DNA of 11,317 bases. It comes from Gammaproteobacteria bacterium. Its GTDB lineage: Bacteria; Pseudomonadota; Gammaproteobacteria; BMS3Bbin11. The stretch's first letter is position 1; each line of letters starts with the position of its first letter. Where the stretch lies: contig JAUVSB010000028.1 in NCBI GenBank assembly GCA_030597275.1, forward strand, positions 1 through 11,317, in the 5' to 3' direction. The notes beneath the pieces were generated by a model. It was not told the DNA's origin. It was given only the letters and a program-made list of their open reading frames with translations, and ran no database searches. Shown one piece after another: positions 7,026 to 11,317 of the stretch. The position numbers and the translations under genes are program-made.

Positions 7026-7306
7026 CAACAATGCATGTAGAAGTCATTTTTGCACTGCCAGGAGAACAGCTTGTAATAGATGTTGAGTTACCCGGTCAGT
7101 CTACAGTAGATGATGCCATTAAAGAGTCGAAGATTCTGGAGAAATATCCTGAGATCAATCTGGATGTAAATAAAACAGGAATATTTGGCAAACCCGCGAA
7201 AAAAGAGGATGTTTTACATCCAGGAGATCGGGTTGAGATATACCGGGCATTAATCGGTGATCCTAAAGAAATACGCAGGCTGCGTGCGAAAAAAGGCAAA
7301 CCTTAA
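7022..7306 (+). CDS. rnfH: RnfH/RatB family beta-grasp protein (UPF0125)
   Basis: A 94-residue ubiquitin-like (beta-grasp) protein of the RnfH family, also called RatB. The function is not settled: some relatives lie near rnf electron-transport genes, and others always follow ratA. Visible family features are HVEVIFALPGEQ at the N-terminus, GIFGK in the middle, and LHPGDRVEIYRALIGDPKE near the end, followed by a basic tail RRLRAKKGKP. The start used is GTG at 7022, overlapping the ratA stop; ATG at 7031, three codons later, is equally possible and would give MHVEV. A terminator-like hairpin follows directly, closing the operon. Confidence 0.92.
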   Translation: MTTMHVEVIFALPGEQLVIDVELPGQSTVDDAIKESKILEKYPEINLDVNKTGIFGKPAKKEDVLHPGDRVEIYRALIGDPKEIRRLRAKKGKP

Positions 7307-7310
7307 TTTG

Positions 7311-7370
7311 AGATGAAAGTTTAAAGAAGGTATTCAGCATAAATCCTTACCACTTTCATCTATATTTTTT
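7311..7370 (+). terminator. Terminator of the transporter-ratA-rnfH unit
   Basis: A perfect 10-bp inverted repeat, AGATGAAAGT (7311-7320) and ACTTTCATCT (7352-7361), encloses an inner imperfect pairing of AAGGTATT with AATCCTT. It is followed by ATATTTTTTCT. It begins 4 nt past the rnfH stop. The stem is AU-rich and interrupted, so efficiency may be modest. Confidence 0.6.
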
Positions 7371-7378
7371 CTCTCCCT

Positions 7379-7801
7379 TTACTGCCATATTTTGTCCCAA
7401 CCGCGCTGAATAATGCCACCCTGTGCAGGTCTTTCATCGATGATAACCGTCTTTGTCTGGCTTCCAGTCTCAGTTCCATCCGTTGATGTGACGGTGCCGA
7501 CGATTTGATACAGCTTGCCGTCTTTAAAATACAGGGTGAGCAGTTTCTTCTCAGTATCTTTTTTTCTTGCCTTACGCAATGAGTAGAAATAATCCCAGCG
7601 ATCAGGGTGAAAGCTGTCCTGCAGCAGTGATGTACCCAATAAGGTTTGAACATCAGATTTACTCATGCCCAGTTCTAGCCTGGCCAGACGCTCCTGATCA
7701 AGGATGTTGCCCTGCTGGACATCATGCTTATAGGTTTTGATACAGGAAGTGAGTAGCAGCAATGCCAGAATGACTATTGCCTTGTGTAAAAATTTTGACA
7801 T
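7379..7801 (-). CDS. bamE: Outer-membrane assembly lipoprotein BamE (SmpA/OmlA)
   Basis: Lipoprotein subunit of the BAM complex that inserts beta-barrel proteins into the outer membrane. With the start at 7801 it has 140 residues, a short signal peptide (MSKFLHK, then a hydrophobic run) and lipobox LTSC with Cys20 as the lipid site. The residue after Cys is Ile, not Asp, consistent with outer-membrane sorting. The SmpA/OmlA domain follows: QQGNILDQERLARLELGMSK, then DVQTLLGTSLLQDSF, DRWDYFYSLR and LTLYFKDGKLYQIVG. A tail of about 30 residues follows the domain. An ATG at 7834 would extend the protein by 11 residues, but the 7801 start gives a normal signal peptide and has AAGAG upstream. It is divergent from fur, as in Pseudomonas and Xanthomonas (omlA-fur). 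Confidence 0.93.
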   Translation of the reverse strand: MSKFLHKAIVILALLLLTSCIKTYKHDVQQGNILDQERLARLELGMSKSDVQTLLGTSLLQDSFHPDRWDYFYSLRKARKKDTEKKLLTLYFKDGKLYQIVGTVTSTDGTETGSQTKTVIIDERPAQGGIIQRGWDKIWQ

Positions 7802-7854
7802 ACGGGTTTCAACTCTTACTCTTTTAGACAGCATGGGATGATAGCTGATAGTAT

Positions 7855-7883
7855 CTGACCAGACTACTATTTTGATACATTAT
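7855..7883 (+). promoter_or_regulatory. Possible fur promoter
   Basis: CTGACC (7855-7860) and CATTAT (7878-7883) are separated by 17 nt, each matching 4 of 6 consensus bases. The start site would fall just before the fur ribosome-binding site AGGAG (7892-7896). It overlaps the minus-strand TATAAT proposed for bamE. Confidence 0.25.
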
Positions 7884-7884
7884 A
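7879..7884 (-). promoter_or_regulatory. Possible -10 element for bamE
   Basis: A perfect TATAAT on the minus strand at 7884-7879 would start transcription near 7872, about 70 nt before the bamE ATG at 7801. No convincing -35 is seen at 16-18 nt, where the sequence is already the start of fur. Overlapping divergent promoters are known for omlA-fur in pseudomonads. Confidence 0.35.
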
Positions 7885-7902
7885 AGGTTACAGGAGTGGC
7901 AA

Positions 7903-8355
7903 ATGCCGGATAAATCAGACCTTAAAAAAGCTGGACTTAAAACAACTGTACCGCGGCTGAAGATTCTCAGCCTGCTTGAGCTGAGCGATCAGCGTCATCT
8001 GACAGCAGAAGATGTCTACCGGCAATTACTGGAGGCCGATGAAGATATTGGACTGGCCACTGTTTATCGTGTGCTGACCCAGTTTGAAGGTGCAGGACTG
8101 GTTATTCGTCATCATTTTGAAGGTGGCAGTTCAGTTTTTGAGTTAAATGAAGGCAAGCATCATGATCACATGGTGTGTGTTGAATGCGGCGAGGTGTTTG
8201 AATTTTTTGATTCCCATATTGAAGACAGGCAGAAGCAGGTCGCTGCAGAATCAGATTTCTGTATTGATGACCATAGTCTGTATCTTTACGGGGTTTGTGG
8301 CGGCATGAAAAAAAATGGGAAGTGTTCTAAGAAGCAGGTAAAAGGTAAAAGGTAA
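7903..8355 (+). CDS. fur: Ferric uptake regulator Fur
   Basis: Iron-responsive dimeric repressor, 150 residues. The N-terminal winged helix includes KTTVPRLKILSLLE (13-26) and ATVYRVLTQFEGAGLV (52-67), the DNA-recognition region. Metal-site residues line up with E. coli Fur: H32, E80, the HHDH run at 86-89, and H124. The first Cys pair is CVEC (C92, C95). The second pair is C132 and C141, with 8 residues between them (CGGMKKNGKC) instead of 4 as in E. coli (CAEGDC). The basic tail KKQVKGKR is partly encoded by the GGTAAAA repeat. AGGAG at 7892-7896 sets the ATG at 7903. It faces recN and is divergent from bamE. Assignment to Fur rather than Zur or PerR rests on overall similarity and the bamE-fur context. 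Confidence 0.95.
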   Translation: MPDKSDLKKAGLKTTVPRLKILSLLELSDQRHLTAEDVYRQLLEADEDIGLATVYRVLTQFEGAGLVIRHHFEGGSSVFELNEGKHHDHMVCVECGEVFEFFDSHIEDRQKQVAAESDFCIDDHSLYLYGVCGGMKKNGKCSKKQVKGKR

Positions 8356-8357
8356 AA
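8337..8357 (+). repeat. Three tandem GGTAAAA heptamers across the fur stop codon
   Basis: GGTAAAA occurs three times head to tail (8337-8343, 8344-8350, 8351-8357). It encodes the last Fur residues (VKGKR), and the TAA stop lies in the third copy. Because 7 is not a multiple of 3, gain or loss of a copy would change the Fur tail. Confidence 0.95.
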
Positions 8358-8399
8358 GAAGGCCAAAGCCGGCTTTGCTTTCCGCTTTTAACTTTTAGC
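8344..8399. terminator. Bidirectional hairpin terminator between fur and recN
   Basis: GGTAAAAGGTAAAAG (8344-8358) pairs with CTTTTAACTTTTAGC (8385-8399) at 13 of 15 positions. Inside lies CAAAGCC/GGCTTTG (8364-8377), a GC-richer core. Both flanks are T-rich in their own reading direction: CTTTTAACTTTT on the plus strand and TTCTTTTACCTTTTACC on the minus strand. It sits exactly where the convergent genes end and contains both stop codons. The inner palindrome leaves little loop, so the exact fold is uncertain. Confidence 0.55.
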
Positions 8400-10062
8400 T
8401 AATGGCTTGTTTCAGCATTTCTTCCGCATGTGCGCGTGTTTGCTCAGTGATTTCTATCCCTCCCATCATGCGGGCAATTTCTTCCACTCTTTGTTTTTCT
8501 TCCAGTGAGTCGATGCAGGCTTCAACCGGGTCACCGGATTTACTGATCAGTATTTGTTGATGGGCATTGGCCGCCACCTGGGCCAGGTGGGTGATGCAAA
8601 GGACCTGTCGAAACGTACCCAGTTTTGCCAGTTGCTGACCAACAATTTCTGCAACGCGGCCTCCAATACCGACATCGATTTCATCAAAGATCAGTGTCGG
8701 TGTAGTGGATGCTTCCATCACACAGACCTGTAAAGCAAGCGCTATGCGTGACAGCTCGCCGCCTGAGGCGACCTTGTTCAATGGCTGAGGTTGCTGGCCA
8801 GCGTTTGCAGCGACCAGGTAGTCAATTTTATCCAGGCCATGACGTCGCAGATTATCTTGATTCGCATCACTGACATTGATTACAAATGATCCGCCCTCCA
8901 TGCCCAGTTCCTGCATGCGGTTTGTCACTTCTTCAGACAGCCTGCCTGCAGTTTGTGTGCGCTGTTTAGATACCTTGCGTGCCTGTTTTCTATACTTTGC
9001 TAAAAGTGATGTAATTTCCTGTTCCAGTTCAGCAATGCGCAACTCACCGGATTCCAGATCGTGCAATTGCTGTTTCAGTCTGACCAGTTGTGCAGGAAGC
9101 TCGCTGGTATTTACCCGATGTTTACGTGCCAGGTCATGAATGATTCCCATGCGCTGATTAACCCACTCCAGCCGCTGCGGGTTTGTATCCATCTGCTCAA
9201 TGTACTGTTTAAGCCGTCCAATGGCTTCATCGATATGAATGCTGGCGTTGAGCAAGATCTGATTGATCTCCGCCAGTGTCGGGTCAAAGCGCTCAAGCTG
9301 TTGCAGTTTACTGATGGTTTGATTCAGATGCTGTTCTACATCGCTGTTCCCATCATTACTCAGTTCTTGCAGGTTTTCATTGATTCCCGTGATCAGGTCA
9401 CTGGCATTTGCCAGGCGTCGATGTTCTTCCTCGAGAGCTGTAATTTCATTCTCTTCCAGTGAAAGCTGTTCAAGCTCATTTACCTGATAGCGTAATAGTT
9501 CCAGCAGGTCTTCACCCTTATCATCCATGCTGCGCAACTGATCGAGCTGCAGCTGGCAATGTCGCACATCTTCGTAGCGACTGGCCAGGCTGTCTATGTC
9601 CTGTTGATGTCCTGCAATGGAATCCAGCATGTTGCGCTGGTCGTCAGGGCGCAGCAGCGACTGGTGCTCATGCTGGCCATGAATATCAACCAGGAAGTTC
9701 CCGAGTTGCCTGAGTTGCTGCATGGCGACCGGGCGGCCATTTATAAAACCCCTGCTTGGACCGCTGCGGCGCAGGATTCTGCGAATAACACAGTCCTGTT
9801 CAGCCTCAAGTTCCTGATCTTTAAGCCATGACATTGCTTCAGTACAAGCTGTAAGGTCAAATGAAGCAATGATCTCGGCCTGTTCTTCACCATGCCGAAT
9901 AATATCGCTGGAAGTGCGTCCACCGAGTACCAGAGTCAGTGCATCGATGAGAATTGATTTACCTGCCCCGGTTTCACCGGTAATAGCTGTCATGCCTTCA
10001 CCCAGACCAAGTTCGGCTTCACGCACGATGACGAAATTTCTCAGATAAAGTGATGTAAGCAT
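8395..10062 (-). CDS. recN: DNA repair protein RecN
   Basis: SMC-like ATPase that acts on double-strand breaks, helping recombinational repair with RecA. At 555 residues it has the family length. The Walker A motif GETGAGKS is at 29-36 and is followed by LTLVLGGRTSSDIIRHG. DIHGQHEHQSLL near 130-140 is a RecN hallmark. A long charged coiled-coil region follows to about 400, then the ABC signature ASGGELS (about 431-437) and Walker B LIFDEIDVGIGG (about 457-468). The end is LKQAIS, so there is no LAA-type ClpXP degron like that of E. coli RecN. It starts 23 nt after nadK ends, so the two are probably one operon; no LexA-type box (CTGT-N8-ACAG) is seen in that gap. Its stop lies in the fur/recN hairpin. 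Confidence 0.97.
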   Translation of the reverse strand: MLTSLYLRNFVIVREAELGLGEGMTAITGETGAGKSILIDALTLVLGGRTSSDIIRHGEEQAEIIASFDLTACTEAMSWLKDQELEAEQDCVIRRILRRSGPSRGFINGRPVAMQQLRQLGNFLVDIHGQHEHQSLLRPDDQRNMLDSIAGHQQDIDSLASRYEDVRHCQLQLDQLRSMDDKGEDLLELLRYQVNELEQLSLEENEITALEEEHRRLANASDLITGINENLQELSNDGNSDVEQHLNQTISKLQQLERFDPTLAEINQILLNASIHIDEAIGRLKQYIEQMDTNPQRLEWVNQRMGIIHDLARKHRVNTSELPAQLVRLKQQLHDLESGELRIAELEQEITSLLAKYRKQARKVSKQRTQTAGRLSEEVTNRMQELGMEGGSFVINVSDANQDNLRRHGLDKIDYLVAANAGQQPQPLNKVASGGELSRIALALQVCVMEASTTPTLIFDEIDVGIGGRVAEIVGQQLAKLGTFRQVLCITHLAQVAANAHQQILISKSGDPVEACIDSLEEKQRVEEIARMMGGIEITEQTRAHAEEMLKQAIS

Positions 10063-10085
10063 GTTAATAGAGGTGCCCTTAAGGC

Positions 10086-10913
10086 TTAACCCCAGCCGAG
10101 CTTGGCGCGTAACACATCAAAATGGCTGTGCTTAACAGGGCGCAGTAACTTGACACGATGTTCCGCCATTTTTATATCAACCACATCACCGTCCTGCAAG
10201 CGTACCGCTGACTGGCCATCGAAACTGAGATAGCTGTTGTCCTGGCCACTATCCAGCATGCGTATGCATACGCTACTTTTACTATCAATAACCAGTGGCC
10301 TGAAGCTGAGTGTGTGAGGGCAGATAGGTACCAGCGTAATGGCCTCCAGTTCCGGAGCCAGTATTGGACCGTTGGCTGAAAGGGCATAGGCTGTGGAGCC
10401 AGTTGGTGTCGCAACGATGATGCCATCTGCCCGGGCAGTGTTGACATGTGTGCCATCCACCAGGGTTTCAAATTCGATCAGGCGTGCCAGTTCCCCCTTA
10501 CTGACCACTACATCATTAAAGGCCTCTGCCTGATGGATAATTTTACCCGCGCGTGACAGGCTGGCGCTGAGTAGAATCCGTACTTCCTGCTGATAGCTGC
10601 CCTGCAGAATTTCGCTTAGTATTTTTTCCATATCCTCACGGGCAATATCGACCAGGAAACCCAGGCGGCCCAGATTAATGCCAACCAGCGGGATATTCTG
10701 CGAGGCAATATTACGCGCTATATGCAACAGGGTACCGTCACCGCCGACAACGATGGCTAGATCAGCAGGTAATTTGCCGGCCTCATCATTTTTTTGTCTG
10801 TTGACGGTGCAGCCCAGTTTAACCAGGTATGTCTGCAGTTCATCCGCTACGGCTTTGGCCGCTGGGTCATTGTGCCGAGAGAACACAGATACGGTTTTAA
10901 AGACTAGTGACAT
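10086..10913 (-). CDS. nadK: NAD kinase (ATP-dependent)
   Basis: Cytosolic enzyme that phosphorylates NAD+ to NADP+, the sole source of NADP in most bacteria. It has 275 residues, against 292 in E. coli. The GGDGT motif at 57-61 includes the catalytic aspartate D59. NAD-binding motifs follow: NDVVV (133-137), RADGIIVATPTGSTAY (161-176) and SANGPI. FDGQ is at 231-234 in the C-terminal beta domain. AGGAG (10929-10925 on the minus strand) lies 11 nt before the ATG. It lies upstream of recN on the same strand and is divergent from hrcA, an order seen in several gammaproteobacteria. Nothing is missing from the active site. Confidence 0.97.
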   Translation of the reverse strand: MSLVFKTVSVFSRHNDPAAKAVADELQTYLVKLGCTVNRQKNDEAGKLPADLAIVVGGDGTLLHIARNIASQNIPLVGINLGRLGFLVDIAREDMEKILSEILQGSYQQEVRILLSASLSRAGKIIHQAEAFNDVVVSKGELARLIEFETLVDGTHVNTARADGIIVATPTGSTAYALSANGPILAPELEAITLVPICPHTLSFRPLVIDSKSSVCIRMLDSGQDNSYLSFDGQSAVRLQDGDVVDIKMAEHRVKLLRPVKHSHFDVLRAKLGWG

Positions 10914-11019
10914 CAGATGTCAGGCTCCTGTTGTTTGCGATATGGCTGGTTTTTCTAATTCGACATAGAGATTAATCGACTTACGCAAAGAACGGAAGAG
11001 TTTGCTGCCAGCCTGTGGA

Positions 11020-11061
11020 ATTATATTGTTATCATGTGATAGATATATTATCTTTTATATC
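11020..11061. promoter_or_regulatory. AT-rich divergent promoter region between nadK and hrcA
   Basis: This part of the 195-nt gap holds a TATAAT on the minus strand (11025-11020), possibly for nadK, though without a good -35. On the plus strand TTGTTA (11026-11031) and TATCTT (11049-11054), 17 nt apart, could serve hrcA. Two small inverted repeats lie here: TATCA/TGATA (11030-11041) and GATATA/TATATC (11042-11061). No CIRCE element or clear sigma-32 promoter is visible. Confidence 0.3.
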
Positions 11062-11108
11062 ATTCTGTAAGACTTCGTCGGATAGTCCCTTTTTTTTTGA
11101 TTGAATAA

Positions 11109-11317
11109 ATGACTGACACATTAAATACACGTTCTGAAATTCTTTTAAAAACCCTGATTGAACAATATATCGAGGGTGGTCAGCCTGTCGGTTCAAAACA
11201 ATTGCTAAAAAGTTCTGGCCTGAGTGTGAGTGCCGCTACAATTAGAAACGTGATGGTAGATCTGGAGCAAATGGGGCTGGTTCATGCTCCTCATACCTCT
11301 GCTGGACGTGTGCCAAC
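11109..11317 (+). CDS. hrcA: Heat-inducible transcription repressor HrcA (5' part, cut by window end)
   Basis: The first 69 codons of HrcA, the repressor that binds CIRCE elements to control groE and/or dnaK operons in many bacteria. The N-terminal winged helix is recognisable: RSEILLKTLIEQYIEGGQPVG (8-28), SAATIRNVMVDLEQMGL (about 41-57) and HTSAGRVP (62-69). The start is ATG at 11109; an in-frame TAA directly before it excludes a longer form. There is no good ribosome-binding site, only a 9-T run at 11090-11098 and TTGAATAA. The usual continuation in gammaproteobacteria would be grpE-dnaK-dnaJ, which lies beyond the window if present. Confidence 0.93.
   Translation, partial: MTDTLNTRSEILLKTLIEQYIEGGQPVGSKQLLKSSGLSVSAATIRNVMVDLEQMGLVHAPHTSAGRVP

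Noticed and set aside
7836..7856. Fur-box-like GATGAT...AGTATC upstream of fur
   Set aside because: Only about 10 of 19 positions match the Fur consensus, and the central hexamer does not match at all.
9061..9462. Plus-strand open frame of 133 codons opposite recN
   Set aside because: It lies entirely within the strongly supported recN coding region and has no family features; other long frames opposite recN, nadK, ppiD and the transporter were dismissed likewise.
10063..10085. LexA box before recN
   Set aside because: No CTGT-N8-ACAG pattern in the nadK-recN gap, nor upstream of nadK on reading.

Overview
The window looks like a conserved housekeeping stretch of a gammaproteobacterial chromosome of moderate GC. 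The evidence is the gene order (hupB, tRNA-Val, tRNA-Asp, ppiD; ssrA next to smpB; ratA-rnfH facing bamE; bamE divergent from fur; fur facing recN; nadK; then hrcA), the tmRNA tag ANDDNYALAA, and PpiD, BamE and Fur of proteobacterial type. I cannot name a genus from this alone. No phage, insertion sequence, CRISPR array or transferred island is visible.

Layout. Positions 1-166 are a leader that may include the very end of an upstream gene. Then on the + strand come hupB (GTG start), tRNA-Val(TAC) only 9 nt after the hupB stop, tRNA-Asp(GTC), a strong terminator and ppiD. Facing ppiD is a minus-strand gene for a membrane protein related to M48 metallopeptidases in which the HExxH zinc motif has become REIGR. 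Next on the minus strand is the SmpB/tmRNA ribosome-rescue pair: smpB upstream, ssrA downstream with its own extended -10 promoter and terminator. Divergent from smpB, on the + strand, are an 11-helix sodium:neurotransmitter-symporter family transporter, ratA and rnfH, ending in a terminator. Then come bamE (minus), fur (plus, divergent from bamE), recN and nadK (minus, nadK first, probably one operon), and the 5' end of hrcA (plus), cut by the window edge.

Functional themes. Most genes serve quality control and stress: nucleoid structure (HU), periplasmic folding (PpiD), stalled-ribosome rescue (SmpB/tmRNA), outer-membrane assembly (BamE), iron homeostasis (Fur), DNA repair (RecN), NADP supply (NadK) and heat-shock repression (HrcA). 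The genes are ordinary for this neighbourhood. The least ordinary items are the predicted dead M48 homologue, the long fur/recN hairpin that carries both stop codons and a GGTAAAA triplet repeat, the widened second Cys pair of Fur, and the hupB-tRNA linkage. I found no convincing new multi-gene system.
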